The position numbers and the translations under genes were made by a program. Shown here in pieces: positions 33,320 through 45,695 of a stretch of DNA of 64,000 nt (position 1 is its first letter; each line of letters begins with the position of its first letter). Source of the stretch: JAMQPK01 sp035937795 (lineage in GTDB: Bacteria; Acidobacteriota; Vicinamibacteria; Vicinamibacterales; JAMQPK01); the NCBI GenBank assembly GCA_035937795.1, contig DASZHO010000149.1, positions 8,331 through 72,330 on the forward strand. The letters run 5' to 3'. The notes below the pieces were generated by a model that had not been told where the DNA came from, searched no databases, and was given only the letters and a program-made list of their open reading frames with translations.

Positions 33320-33726
33320 AACCCGCTGGCTACTCAGGCACGCCGCTGGCGCAGAAGCTCGGAATCAAGCCAGGCGCGCGCGTATTTGTCGCGTCGGCGC
33401 CCGTCGACTACCGTGTGCTCGTGGCACCGTGGCCTGGCGGGGCAGCCCTGGCACGTCAACTGGACCGCACCATCGATGTCGCACACGTATTTGCAACCAG
33501 GAAAAATACGCTCTCGAAGTTCTTGCGGCGCGCGACGAAAAAGATGCGAGCCGATGCGGCGATTTGGATATCGTGGCCCAAGAAGGCGGCGAACGTGTCG
33601 ACCGATATTTCCGAAGACACGATTCGGGCCGTCGCGCTGCCGCTGGGTCTCCTTGACATCAAGGTCTGTGCCGTCGACGAGGTGTGGTCTGGCCTGAAGC
33701 TCGTGGTGAGGAAGGAGCTTCGATGA
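33316..33726 (+). CDS. DUF3052 family protein
   Basis: A 136-residue soluble protein matching DUF3052: GYSGTPLAQKLGIKPGARVFVASAPVDYR at the N-terminus and ADAAIWISWPKKAANVSTDISEDTIRAVALPLGLLDIKVCAVDEVWSGLKLV. No biochemical role is established. The start and stop overlap its neighbours by 4 bp each, placing it inside a coupled run from 32438 to 35806. Confidence 0.85.
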   Translation: MKPAGYSGTPLAQKLGIKPGARVFVASAPVDYRVLVAPWPGGAALARQLDRTIDVAHVFATRKNTLSKFLRRATKKMRADAAIWISWPKKAANVSTDISEDTIRAVALPLGLLDIKVCAVDEVWSGLKLVVRKELR

Positions 33727-34925
33727 AGATCCCGTGGAGAGGATCGCTGGCCGCCGTGCTTGGCTTCTACTTGGTCTCTGCGGCTCCCCGCGCGCAATCC
33801 ACCAATGTGGTCAATCTTCGCGTGGCGGAGACATCCGGAATTCGCAGGAACACGTACCCGGCGACGGCGCGCGTTCATCTGCAGAGCGGCGTCCTCAGTG
33901 ACCCGGCGCATGCGCGACTGCTGGCGGATGGAAGGGAAGTGCCGGCGCAGTTCGGCGTCGAGTCCTCGTATCCGGACGGATCCGTTCAGTGGCTCACGGC
34001 CGACTTCAACGTGAGCATCGGCCCGCGGGAAACGCTGCCGTTCACCCTCGAGTACGGCGACAGCATCAAATCAGCCGTTGTTCCAAGAGGATTGACAGTC
34101 TCGCAGGACTCCAGCGGCATCCAGGTCGGTAACGTCCGGTTCAGTATCAGCGGCGCGCCGCTGGTGCTGTCGGTGAAGTACCGGCAGGAAGACATCGGCC
34201 AGGGCATGAACGGCTTCGCCATGGTCGATACCGCAGGTGTGTCGCACGACGCCACGAGCTCACCTCAGACGAAGGCCGAAATCGTCAAGCGTGGGCCCCT
34301 GCTCGTCGTCATTCGTTATTCCGGGCAGATTCCGCTGGCGAGTAATTATGCCGCGGGCTACCTCACGACCGTCGAGATGCCGAACAGCAAATCATGGATG
34401 AAGGTGACGACGACGATCGCGGACCCTGAGAAGCGGCTGCGCGAGCTGTCGTTCCACACGCCGTTGTCGCTCGGCGCACAACCCTGGACGTGGGATTTCG
34501 GGACCGGAAGCTGGTCGTACGGGTTGCTGCGAGCGCCTTCGGAGTCGGTCACGCTGTCGCAGGTCGTCGGTACCCAACAATCGACGAAGTGGCAGATCAA
34601 ATCAGGCCCCAAAGGACAGGAGCAGATCTACGAGATGACCGGAGGCCACCGTCCGAACCTTGCCGAAGGGTGGGGACACATTCAGGATCAGAAGGAGGCC
34701 ATCGCCTTTGCCGTCCCTGATTTCGGTGCCGAGGCCGGGACTTACACCGCCACCCTTGATGGAAACGGGCAGATGTCGTTCCGTTGGGATCCCGCTCGTC
34801 CGCTGCCTCACCTCCAACTGACCGTCTACGAGCACTTCGTCGCGACGCCCGTTCAGGTGGGCGCCGTGACCAGCCCGGTGTCGATGTTGAACCCCCTCGT
34901 GGTGTCGGCCTCCATTCCAAAATGA
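33723..34925 (+). CDS. Conserved exported protein of unknown function
   Basis: A 400-residue protein with a signal peptide (SLAAVLGFYLVSAAPRAQ), then beta-rich sequence. LADGREVPAQFGVESSYPDGSVQWLTADFNVSIGPRETLPFTLEYG resembles the N-terminal domain of exported polysaccharide-lyase-like proteins, but no catalytic motif is recognised. ATG 33723 overlaps the stop of the DUF3052 gene and leaves a proper signal peptide; the longer frame does not. Its own stop overlaps the next start. Confidence 0.75.
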   Translation: MKIPWRGSLAAVLGFYLVSAAPRAQSTNVVNLRVAETSGIRRNTYPATARVHLQSGVLSDPAHARLLADGREVPAQFGVESSYPDGSVQWLTADFNVSIGPRETLPFTLEYGDSIKSAVVPRGLTVSQDSSGIQVGNVRFSISGAPLVLSVKYRQEDIGQGMNGFAMVDTAGVSHDATSSPQTKAEIVKRGPLLVVIRYSGQIPLASNYAAGYLTTVEMPNSKSWMKVTTTIADPEKRLRELSFHTPLSLGAQPWTWDFGTGSWSYGLLRAPSESVTLSQVVGTQQSTKWQIKSGPKGQEQIYEMTGGHRPNLAEGWGHIQDQKEAIAFAVPDFGAEAGTYTATLDGNGQMSFRWDPARPLPHLQLTVYEHFVATPVQVGAVTSPVSMLNPLVVSASIPK

Positions 34926-35806
34926 CTCGACACGAGGTCGAGGCGGTGGACATAGACGCCGGCAATCTCGCCGAAGCGAAGGCGTTTCTCGAGAGCCACT
35001 CCGAGACGTCGCTGTTCATGCTGTCGAACATTCGAGCGTTCGGTACTCGGCTCGGCGAAAGCCTGTATTCGGGAAATTTGCGGGGCTTGCGGCAAGAGGA
35101 TGAATTGCGCGCCGTGTTCTGTTTGACGCGCAACGGCAGCTTGCTGGCGCAGACGGCCGGGTCCGCCGAATTTGCGCCGGACATCTTGCGGGCCTGTGCG
35201 GCGGAGCCGATAGCGATCCGCGGAGTGCTGGGAGAATGGCGCATCTGCAAGGCCATCTGGGATCTCCTCGTCGGAGCACGGACCCTGCGGCCGACGTTTG
35301 TGTCGAAAGAGGTCTCCTATCGGCTCGACCTGACGAAGAATCTGCCGCCGGCCGGAACGGGGCGGGAGAGCGTCGCGACCGGCGTCGTACGGATGCTGGC
35401 CGAAGGCGATCACGAACAATGGGACGAGCTGGCGCTCGCGTTCCAGCACGAGAGCGGGCTGCCGTCGCCGGGTACGCGCGAACAGCGCAAAACCGCGTTC
35501 ATCAGGTCGATTGGGCTTGGGCACTGGTGGGGTGCGTTCCAGCAGACCCGGCTCGTGTCGCTCGCCGCCATCATTGCCATGCACGAGACGATGGCGCAGG
35601 TCGGTTCGGTGTTCACCGTACCGGATCATCGGCGGCGCGGCCTGGGCCGCGCCGTGATGACGAAGCTCATCCGCGACTCACGGCTCGAGCATCGGCTGGA
35701 CAGATTGTTTCTGTTCACCGGCGAAGAGAACGCGGCCGCCAGACAGCTCTACGAATCGCTTGGCTTCGAGAGCTTCGGCCATTTCGGATTGTTCTTCGGT
35801 GAATAG
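34922..35806 (+). CDS. GNAT family acetyltransferase with N-terminal extension
   Basis: A 294-residue protein whose last 90 residues are a GNAT domain: QVGSVFTVPDHRRRGLGRAVMTKLIRDSR with the acetyl-CoA loop RRRGLGRAV, then NAAARQLYESLGFESFGHFGLFF at the end. The first 180 residues form a second, weaker GNAT-like half (SLFMLSNIRAFG), as seen in two-domain GNAT proteins. ATG 34922 overlaps the upstream stop. Confidence 0.82.
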   Translation: MTRHEVEAVDIDAGNLAEAKAFLESHSETSLFMLSNIRAFGTRLGESLYSGNLRGLRQEDELRAVFCLTRNGSLLAQTAGSAEFAPDILRACAAEPIAIRGVLGEWRICKAIWDLLVGARTLRPTFVSKEVSYRLDLTKNLPPAGTGRESVATGVVRMLAEGDHEQWDELALAFQHESGLPSPGTREQRKTAFIRSIGLGHWWGAFQQTRLVSLAAIIAMHETMAQVGSVFTVPDHRRRGLGRAVMTKLIRDSRLEHRLDRLFLFTGEENAAARQLYESLGFESFGHFGLFFGE

Positions 35807-35818
35807 CGCACGGCAACG

Positions 35819-36262
35819 ATGACCACCGCCTTCGTCATTCGACAAATGATGCCGGGAGACGCCGCCGCGGTTGCCGACCTCACCTGTCAGCTCGGTTATC
35901 CGGCGACGGAAGCGGAAATCAAACGGCGTTTCGATTTCATCAAGGACCGCTGGGACGCGCGTCTGTTCGTCGCCAAGCAGCCGGAGCTTCCAATTGTGGG
36001 ATGGGTCCACGTGCAGGCCACCTATTCGCTCGAGGCGGACCCGCGCGCCGAGATCTGGGGTCTCGTGGTGGCGGAAAGCGCCCGGGGATTAGGGGTGGGG
36101 CGGGCGCTGGTGGAGGCGGCCGAGGAGTGGGCGGTCCGGCTGAACCTTGACGTGGTGGTCGTCCGATCGAATCAGCTTCGCGTCCAGGCGCGCGGCTTCT
36201 ATGAGCACCTCGGTTACGCGGTCACCAAGACACAGAACGCCTTCCGCAAGACGCTGTCCTAG
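35819..36262 (+). CDS. GNAT family N-acetyltransferase
   Basis: A 147-residue single-domain GNAT protein: FVIRQMMPGDAAAVADLTCQLGYPATEAEIKRRF at the N-terminus is the family first strand and helix, EIWGLVVAESARGLGVGRALVEAAEEWA holds the acetyl-CoA-binding loop, and RRAAGFYEHLGY-like sequence (ARGFYEHLGYAVT) ends it. It lies 12 bp after another GNAT gene. Relatives acetylate small amines or protein N-termini; the substrate is unknown. Confidence 0.88.
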   Translation: MTTAFVIRQMMPGDAAAVADLTCQLGYPATEAEIKRRFDFIKDRWDARLFVAKQPELPIVGWVHVQATYSLEADPRAEIWGLVVAESARGLGVGRALVEAAEEWAVRLNLDVVVVRSNQLRVQARGFYEHLGYAVTKTQNAFRKTLS

Positions 36263-36273
36263 CGTTGGACCAC

Positions 36274-37206
36274 ATGGATCCCGCCATCTCGCTCCAGGGC
36301 GTGACGAAATCGTTTGGACCGACGAGTGCGGTCCGGGATCTGGATCTGTCGATCCCGAAGGGCGCCCTTTACGGATTCATCGGTCCGAACGGCGCCGGCA
36401 AGACCACGTCGCTCAGGATGATCATGTCGATCCTGTTCCCCGATCGCGGCTCGATTGCCGTGCTTGGCTGTCCATCGGCGTGGGAAGCCAAAGATCGCAT
36501 CGGCTATCTCCCGGAAGAGCGCGGCGTCTATCGAAAGATGAAGGTCGGAGCGTTTTTGACCTACATCGCCCGCTTGAAGGGCGTGAACGATGCCGACCCT
36601 TCCGGGCGGATCAAAAGCTGGCTCGATCGCGTGGAGCTCCAGAATGTCTACGACAAGAAGTGCGAGGAGCTTTCGAAGGGCATGCTCCAGAAAGTCCAGC
36701 TGGTGGCGGCCGTACTGCACCAGCCCGAGTTGCTGATCCTGGACGAACCGTTCAGCGGGCTCGACCCGGTGAGCATGCGGCTGCTGCGCGAGCTGGTTCT
36801 CGCGGAGCATCGCCGCGGGGCAACGATTCTCTTCTCGACGCACATCATGCTGCAGGCCGAGGAGCTCTGCGAGCACATCGTGATGCTCCACCGCGGCCGC
36901 AAAGTGCTGGATGAGAGCCTCGACTCGATTCGCCGCAGCCACGTCCCTCGCGCAGTGCTTTTCGAGCCGTTTGACCCGGCCGCCGACGTCGTGCCGCTCG
37001 GCGGCGTCGAGGGTGTGGCGTCCGTGATCAGGAACGGCGGCGGATACCGGCTCGATCTCACGCCGGCCGCGGATCCGGTCCGCACGATCCGTGCAATCGC
37101 GCTCGCCGTCGCCCCGTCGCGGATTGAGCTTCAGCGGCCGTCGCTCGAGGATATTTTCGTCGATCTCGTCACCGACGAGGCTGAGCCGGCAGGCATCTCG
37201 GCATGA
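36274..37206 (+). CDS. ABC transporter ATP-binding protein, NatA-like
   Basis: A 310-residue ABC-2 exporter ATPase. Walker A GPNGAGKT near residue 38, signature LSKGMLQK near 133 and Walker B LLILDEPFSGLDP near 152 are intact, and a C-terminal domain of about 90 residues ends in LEDIFVDLV. ATG 36274 is preferred to TTG 36265. The stop overlaps the permease start by 4 bp, so ATPase and permease are made together, as in the sodium or drug exporters NatAB. Confidence 0.92.
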   Translation: MDPAISLQGVTKSFGPTSAVRDLDLSIPKGALYGFIGPNGAGKTTSLRMIMSILFPDRGSIAVLGCPSAWEAKDRIGYLPEERGVYRKMKVGAFLTYIARLKGVNDADPSGRIKSWLDRVELQNVYDKKCEELSKGMLQKVQLVAAVLHQPELLILDEPFSGLDPVSMRLLRELVLAEHRRGATILFSTHIMLQAEELCEHIVMLHRGRKVLDESLDSIRRSHVPRAVLFEPFDPAADVVPLGGVEGVASVIRNGGGYRLDLTPAADPVRTIRAIALAVAPSRIELQRPSLEDIFVDLVTDEAEPAGISA

Positions 37207-38570
37207 GGAAAATTCTTCACGTCGCGGCGCGGGACTTTCTCGCCACGGTCACGACGAAGGGATTCATTATCGCGCTCCTGCTGCCGCCAATCTTCCTCGC
37301 GGCCGTGGGTGTCGTCTTTCCGCGGGTGATGAACGACCGGGCGCCGCGCCAGAGCGGCCAGATTGCCATCGTCGATCCCACAGGGCAGGTTGCCGCCGGT
37401 CTGAGAACGTACTTGAGCCCCGAGGCCATCGCCGGACGTCGTGCTGGCTCGCTGAATCGCGCCCGTGAAGCGCTGGGTGGAGTCGCAAGAGCGTTGCCGC
37501 CGGCGCCTGCCATGCAAGCGATAGACGCCGCGACGGGCGTTCCCCCTCTTGACGTTGTTGAGTTGCCGGCCGATGCGGACCTGCCCCGGGAAAAGCAGCT
37601 GCTGCGAAGCCGCGACGCGCCGGCCCGGCGCCTGTCGCTGATCGTCGTGCACCCTGATGCGGTCGTTCCGGCGGCGAACAATGCCTTCGGCACCTTCGAT
37701 TTGTTTGTGAGGGCCGGCCTCGACGATCGCATCGAGCGCGAAATCCTGAACGGCATGGACGATGCCATCGTCGATGCGCGGGTGCGTCACGAAGGCCTCG
37801 ACCGGCAACATGTGGACGCGCTCACCACCGTGGAGCGGCCGAAGTCGATTACCGTGACCGACACCGAGCGGAACGAAGGAGCCTCGACGCTGACACGAAT
37901 CCTGCCGTTTGCCTTTACGTTGCTCCTGATGATGTCGGTCATGAGCAGCGGCCAGTACTTGATGACCACGACGATCGAGGAGAAATCAAGCCGGACGATG
38001 GAGGTGCTCTTGTCCGCGGTGTCTCCAATGCAGTTGATGGCGGGCAAGATTCTCGGCCAGCTCGGCGTCGGGCTGGTGGTGCTCGTACTCTATGCGTCTG
38101 TGGGGCTTCTGGCGCTGTTCTCGATGGCGCTGATTGGCTTGCTGGATATGTCGCTGCTGATCTATCTGCTGATTTTCTTTCTAATCACGTATCTGATCAT
38201 GGGCTCGGCGATGGCGGCGGTGGGGTCGGCAGTGAACGAGCTCCGCGAGGCTCAGGCGCTCGTCATGCCCATCACGATGATGATGATGACGCCGTGGCTG
38301 TTCTGGTATCCAATCGTCAGGGATCCCAATTCGGCATTCAGCACCGTGCTGAGCTTCATTCCGCCGATGAATACGCTGGTCATGATGCTTCGGCTCGCGT
38401 CGACCGCGCCGCCCCCGCTCTGGCAGGTCTGGTTGTCGATCGGCATCGGCGCCGGTGCGGCGGGCCTGATGCTGTGGTTCGCCTCTCGCGTGTTCAGAAT
38501 CGGCCTGCTGATGTATGGCCGCCCGCCAGATTTTGCGACGCTGATTCGCTGGGCGCGACAAGCGCAGTAA
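37203..38570 (+). CDS. ABC-2 type transporter permease, NatB-like
   Basis: A 455-residue inner-membrane protein. One helix near the N-terminus (GFIIALLLPPIFLAAVGVVF) is followed by a large extracytoplasmic domain (about residues 40-235), then five or six helices; EEKSSRTMEVLLSAVSPMQLMAGKILGQLGVG is the conserved coupling segment of NatB-type permeases. It is the partner of the ATPase at 36274. Confidence 0.9.
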   Translation: MRKILHVAARDFLATVTTKGFIIALLLPPIFLAAVGVVFPRVMNDRAPRQSGQIAIVDPTGQVAAGLRTYLSPEAIAGRRAGSLNRAREALGGVARALPPAPAMQAIDAATGVPPLDVVELPADADLPREKQLLRSRDAPARRLSLIVVHPDAVVPAANNAFGTFDLFVRAGLDDRIEREILNGMDDAIVDARVRHEGLDRQHVDALTTVERPKSITVTDTERNEGASTLTRILPFAFTLLLMMSVMSSGQYLMTTTIEEKSSRTMEVLLSAVSPMQLMAGKILGQLGVGLVVLVLYASVGLLALFSMALIGLLDMSLLIYLLIFFLITYLIMGSAMAAVGSAVNELREAQALVMPITMMMMTPWLFWYPIVRDPNSAFSTVLSFIPPMNTLVMMLRLASTAPPPLWQVWLSIGIGAGAAGLMLWFASRVFRIGLLMYGRPPDFATLIRWARQAQ

Positions 38571-38572
38571 CC

Positions 38573-38638
38573 CACCTTCTACCTTCTGCTTTCTACTTTC
38601 TACTTTCCACTTTCCACTTTCCACCTTCTACCTTTCAG
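38573..38638. repeat. 7-bp short tandem repeat (CTTTCTA/CTTTCCA type)
   Basis: About nine pyrimidine-rich heptamers of the CTTTCTA and CTTTCCA type fill the gap between the convergent permease and CPXCG genes. The period matches that of the CCCAGAG arrays but the unit is different. Confidence 0.8.
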
Positions 38639-38646
38639 TTTCCCCA

Positions 38647-38829
38647 TCACTCATCCAGCCGGCTGACCGACACCGAACAATCGTCTTCGTCTTCCACGGT
38701 CACGAAGACTTGCATCGGCTGACAGCAGACCTGGCAGTCTTCGACATATTTCTGGGAGTGGCCCCCCGTTTCATCCACCCACAGATCGAGCGGTTCGCCG
38801 CAGTATGGGCACTGAATAGATACGTCCAA
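38647..38829 (-). CDS. CPXCG motif-containing cysteine-rich protein
   Basis: A 60-residue protein of the CPXCG family: VSIQCPYCGEPLDLWVDETGG, then EDCQVCCQPMQVFVTVE, giving two paired cysteine motifs that probably bind zinc. Function is unknown. The start is a TTG preceded by AAGGTGG. It is convergent with the ABC permease and lies 45 bp downstream of metH on the same strand, with a heptamer repeat between. Confidence 0.88.
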   Translation of the reverse strand: MDVSIQCPYCGEPLDLWVDETGGHSQKYVEDCQVCCQPMQVFVTVEDEDDCSVSVSRLDE

Positions 38830-38840
38830 ATCGCCACCTT

Positions 38841-38868
38841 GAGCCCAGAGCCCAGAGCCTTGCGCCCC
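38841..38868. repeat. 7-bp short tandem repeat (CCCAGAG type)
   Basis: Two exact CCCAGAG units and one diverged unit lie between metH and the CPXCG gene. Confidence 0.6.
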
Positions 38869-38873
38869 TTCTC

Positions 38874-42596
<3,723 letters not shown>

Positions 42597-42597
42597 G

Positions 42598-43551
42598 TCA
42601 GTGTGTCTGCTCAGCGCGCTTGACGCCGCCCGCAACAAGGACTGTGAATGGATCGCCGGGCAGCCGCGCGCCGATGCGCACCGTCACCTCCTGCAGCCCG
42701 GCATTTCTCAGAAAGCCCGCGATGTCTTCGTCCTTGAACCCCAGCCACCGGTCGCCGACGCGATCCCGCACCCACGCTTGATCGTGCTCGCGAAGATCCA
42801 GCACCAGGATGTGACCGGCGGGGCGGAGCACCCTCGTGGCCTCGATGACCGCGTGCGACGGATCCGCCGCATGATGCAGCGCCTGCGAGAGCAGCGCAAT
42901 GTCGACGCTGGCATCAGCGAGCGGCAGCTTCTCGAGTTCACCGCGCTTCCAGGTGATGTTCGACACGCCGCGCCGCTCGGCGAGTTCGCGAGCCCGGCGG
43001 AGCACTTCAGCGGAGCGGTCGATGCCGATCACGCGTGTGGCCCAACGCGCCGCCTCGACCGACAGATAGCCTTCGCCGCACGCGATGTCCGCGACGTCGA
43101 CAGGCGGCAGCAACAGGCCAAGCGCGCGCGACCACGCCGCCCAGCTCCGGCCGGGCACGAACTGCGCGCGGTCGGTGCCGTGCACGTCGAAATTTTCCTT
43201 GCGCAGGCGAATCACTTCATGGAGACGCGCTTCGTCGCCGCGCACCGCTCCCGTATCGGCAGCCGCGGCGAATTGCGTCTGGAGCGCCGGCCATACGCCG
43301 CCGAAGCCGCCGTCCAGCAGCGCAGGGGAGAGGCGGTAGAACGAGAAGGCGCCGCCCCGCTCTTCGACAACCAACCCCGCCTCTTTCAACAGCTTCAGGT
43401 GCCGGGAGACGCCTGATTGCGCCAGCCCGAGAACGGCGGTCAGCTCGGTCACATTCAACCGACCGTGCTTCCCGGCGAGCACGCGAAGGAGCCGCAAGCG
43501 GGTTTCGTCGCCCAGAAGCCGGAAGAGGTCTCCAGCCTGACGCATATACAT
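42598..43551 (-). CDS. ArsR-family regulator fused to a SAM-dependent methyltransferase domain
   Basis: About 317 residues. The N-terminal 95 residues are an ArsR/SmtB winged helix (FRLLGDETRLRLLRVLAG, then LGLAQSGVSRHLKLLKEAGLVVEERGG). From about residue 150 a class I methyltransferase follows with ADIACGEGYLS as SAM-binding motif I and LLSQALHHAADPSHAVIEATRVLRPAGHILVLDL. Cysteine metal sites of classical ArsR are absent. It lies directly upstream of metH with a one-base gap. Fusions of this kind near methionine-cycle genes suggest sensing of SAM, SAH or homocysteine; this is inference from context. The start could be 43551 or 43545; both lie in a palindrome. Confidence 0.88.
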   Translation of the reverse strand: MYMRQAGDLFRLLGDETRLRLLRVLAGKHGRLNVTELTAVLGLAQSGVSRHLKLLKEAGLVVEERGGAFSFYRLSPALLDGGFGGVWPALQTQFAAAADTGAVRGDEARLHEVIRLRKENFDVHGTDRAQFVPGRSWAAWSRALGLLLPPVDVADIACGEGYLSVEAARWATRVIGIDRSAEVLRRARELAERRGVSNITWKRGELEKLPLADASVDIALLSQALHHAADPSHAVIEATRVLRPAGHILVLDLREHDQAWVRDRVGDRWLGFKDEDIAGFLRNAGLQEVTVRIGARLPGDPFTVLVAGGVKRAEQTH

Positions 43552-43561
43552 GAATGTATAT
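43544..43561 (-). promoter_or_regulatory. 18-bp palindrome over the start of the ArsR-methyltransferase gene
   Basis: The arms ATATACAT and ATGTATAT are separated by two bases and cover both candidate start codons. On the minus strand TACATT within it lies 17 bp after TTGCTT, a possible promoter. An ArsR-family dimer bound here would block transcription of the arsR-metH operon. Size and AT content fit ArsR-type operators. Confidence 0.6.
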
Positions 43562-43610
43562 CTAGTGATTAGATAAAGCAACTGCCCGGCTCGGGCGCGC
43601 GGATTCCGCG

Positions 43611-43655
43611 CCCCAGTCCCCGGTCCCGGTCCTCGGTCCCCGGTCCGCGATCCCG
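43611..43655. repeat. 7-bp short tandem repeat (CCCGGTC type)
   Basis: Imperfect heptamers such as CCCCAGT, CCCCGGT, CTCGGTC and CCCGGTC fill the divergent gap between the arsR-metH operon and the NicO gene. Confidence 0.7.
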
Positions 43656-43661
43656 ACCAGC

Positions 43662-43667
43662 TATAAT
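43662..43667 (+). promoter_or_regulatory. TATAAT -10 box for the NicO-family gene
   Basis: A perfect TATAAT ends 7 bp before the GTG start at 43675, so transcription probably begins at or next to the start codon, giving a leaderless mRNA. No good -35 element is seen. Confidence 0.5.
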
Positions 43668-43674
43668 CGCTCCC

Positions 43675-44361
43675 GTGCTCGGTGGATCCATGCTCGCCCT
43701 CGGTTTCGTTCACGGACTCGGCGCAGATCATCTGATGGCGATCGCGGCGCTCTCCCTGGCCACTCCGCTCGGTCCGGCCCGATATGGCCGCGCGTTCTGG
43801 CTGGCGCTGCGGTTTGCCGTCGGCCACGCGCTTCTGCTGTCGATAGGCGCGGCGGCGGTGCTGTTTTTCGGCTGGCAAATCCCGGTGCGGTTCGAGCACG
43901 CGGGAGAGATGGCCGGCGGGTTCCTGCTGATCGTGCTGGGCCTCGTCGGCGGGTGGCTGGCGCTGACCGGCAGGTTCTACGTTCATGCCCACGCCCACGA
44001 ACACGCGCATCACGGGCTGCACAGCCACTGGCACCTTCATGTCGGCCGTCAACATTCACATCGCCCCGCCGTTCACACGGCACTGCCAGGCGTGATGGGG
44101 GCCGTGTTCGCCGTCAGCGGCCTCCGCGCGCTGATTCTGTCGTTGCCCCTCTGGAGCACGCCGGGCGCGCCGCATGCGTTCGGGACGCTGTTCTTTCTGG
44201 TGACGCTGTTCGCGCTGGGTATTCTGACGTCGATGTCGCTGTTCGGCATTGCCCTGGCACACACGCTGAACGCGAAGCGCATGACCGGCCACGTGGCGCG
44301 TTTCGCCGCCGCGGCCACCGCCCTCGGATCGCTGGTGCTGGGCCTGTACTGGATTCGCTGA
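43675..44361 (+). CDS. NicO/UreH-family membrane transporter-like protein
   Basis: A 228-residue protein with six or so membrane segments. HGLGADHLMAIAAL near residue 13 is the first-helix histidine/aspartate motif of nickel/cobalt permeases of the NicO/UreH group. A histidine-rich loop (HAHAHEHAHHGLHSHWHLHVGRQHSH) near residue 102-128 should bind divalent metal. The substrate is likely nickel or cobalt. Cobalt supply would suit the neighbouring B12-dependent metH, although the two are divergent and the link is only suggestive. Confidence 0.8.
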   Translation: MLGGSMLALGFVHGLGADHLMAIAALSLATPLGPARYGRAFWLALRFAVGHALLLSIGAAAVLFFGWQIPVRFEHAGEMAGGFLLIVLGLVGGWLALTGRFYVHAHAHEHAHHGLHSHWHLHVGRQHSHRPAVHTALPGVMGAVFAVSGLRALILSLPLWSTPGAPHAFGTLFFLVTLFALGILTSMSLFGIALAHTLNAKRMTGHVARFAAAATALGSLVLGLYWIR

Positions 44362-44391
44362 AAACGAGAAAACGAGCAAACGAGAAAACCA
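44361..44391. repeat. 8-bp short tandem repeat (GAGAAAAC type)
   Basis: Three to four units of GAGAAAAC or GAGCAAAC fill the gap between the convergent NicO and MFS genes. Confidence 0.7.
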
Positions 44392-44402
44392 GAGGAAGTC
44401 GT

Positions 44403-45695
44403 TTAGAGCGCCCTGATTTCTTTGCTCTTCAGCAGGAAGTAAATACTCACAATCATCATCATGACGCCGTTCACGGTGAACACCGTGGAGGCGGAGGTGC
44501 GGCTGGCGAAAAACCCGCTGACCAGGCTGCCAAGCGGCATGCCGCCCCGGAACGCCACGAGGTAGATGCTCATGACGCGCCCGCGCATGTCGTTCGGCGC
44601 AGTCAGCTGCACGAGCGACATGATGGTCGACACGGCAATCATCAAGGCCACGCCGGTGATGAAGAGCAGCAGATACGTCGCATGCAGCGATCGCGTGACC
44701 GCCACCGCCGTGAGCAGCAGGCCAAGTCCCGCCTCCACCAGCAGCGTCGTCAAACCCATGCGCGGGAATTGTCCCAGCCACGCCACCACCATCGAGCCGA
44801 CGACGGCGCCGGCGCCCGAAAACGCGAGCAGCTTGCTGTAGCCTTCGACGTCGGAGCCGAAGACTTCTTTGGCGAAGACCGGTAGCAACGTCATCATCGG
44901 AATCGCAAAAAACGTCGTGGCGGCGCCCAGTACCATCAGCGCCCTGATGCTGGGCTGTTTCCGCACGTACGACAGCCCGTGCCGCATCTCCTGCATCATG
45001 TTCTCCGTGTGCGTCGCGGGCAGATGTTTGATGTGGAGCGACATCAGCGCCACGATCACCACCAGAAACGAGAGCGCATTGAGGCTGAAGCATGCGGAAA
45101 ACGCCGTCATGTCGGGGACGCCCCAGTGCTTGAACGCCGCCAGGGTGGCGCCCGCCAGCAGCGGACCGATCATGCGCGCCACGTTGAATTGAATCGAGTT
45201 CAGCGCAATGGCATTGGTCAGATCCTTTTTACCCACAAGCGAAGGAATCAACGATTGATAGGCCGGGCCGCCGAAGGCCTGCGCGCATCCAGTCAGAAAC
45301 GAGAGCGCCAGGATGTGCCAGATATGGACGACGCCGGAATACACCAGCAACGCCAGCGTTGCGGCCGAAGCCAGCTGAACCCACTGCGAGGCCATCAAGG
45401 TTTGCCGCCGATCGTGGCGATCGGCGATCACCCCGCCAATCAGCGTGAACAGCATGATCGGCAGTTGCTGAAGGAAGGCGTCGAGGCCGAGGTAGAACGC
45501 CGACGCCGTCAGTGAGAGCACCAGCCAGTTTTCGGCCAGGCTCTGCATCCAGGTGCCGATGCTCGAGGTGCACGCGCCGAACCAGAGCACCCGGAAATCA
45601 CGGTGCTGTAGCGCCGCGGCGATGCGGCGGATGGCCCTGCCTGGGAGCGTACCGGCGAGGTCAGCGGTTTGGGTGCTGGGATGCGACTCGGCCAA
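44403..45695 (-). CDS. MFS transporter, enterobactin-exporter-like (MFS_3)
   Basis: About 430 residues with twelve hydrophobic segments. FRVLWFGACTSSIGTWMQSLAENWLVLSLT at the first helix and LIGGVIADRHDRRQTLM in the loop between helices 2 and 3 are hallmarks of the MFS_3 group, which includes siderophore and drug exporters. The start is uncertain: no ATG exists before the first helix, and TTG 45695 gives the usual family length. It is divergent from the imuA cassette. The substrate is unknown. Confidence 0.82.
   Translation of the reverse strand: MAESHPSTQTADLAGTLPGRAIRRIAAALQHRDFRVLWFGACTSSIGTWMQSLAENWLVLSLTASAFYLGLDAFLQQLPIMLFTLIGGVIADRHDRRQTLMASQWVQLASAATLALLVYSGVVHIWHILALSFLTGCAQAFGGPAYQSLIPSLVGKKDLTNAIALNSIQFNVARMIGPLLAGATLAAFKHWGVPDMTAFSACFSLNALSFLVVIVALMSLHIKHLPATHTENMMQEMRHGLSYVRKQPSIRALMVLGAATTFFAIPMMTLLPVFAKEVFGSDVEGYSKLLAFSGAGAVVGSMVVAWLGQFPRMGLTTLLVEAGLGLLLTAVAVTRSLHATYLLLFITGVALMIAVSTIMSLVQLTAPNDMRGRVMSIYLVAFRGGMPLGSLVSGFFASRTSASTVFTVNGVMMMIVSIYFLLKSKEIRAL

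Noticed and set aside
42597..43674. SAM, SAH or cobalamin riboswitch ahead of metH
   Set aside because: The metH start is one base from the upstream gene and the region before the regulator is too short and repeat-filled to hold a known riboswitch fold.
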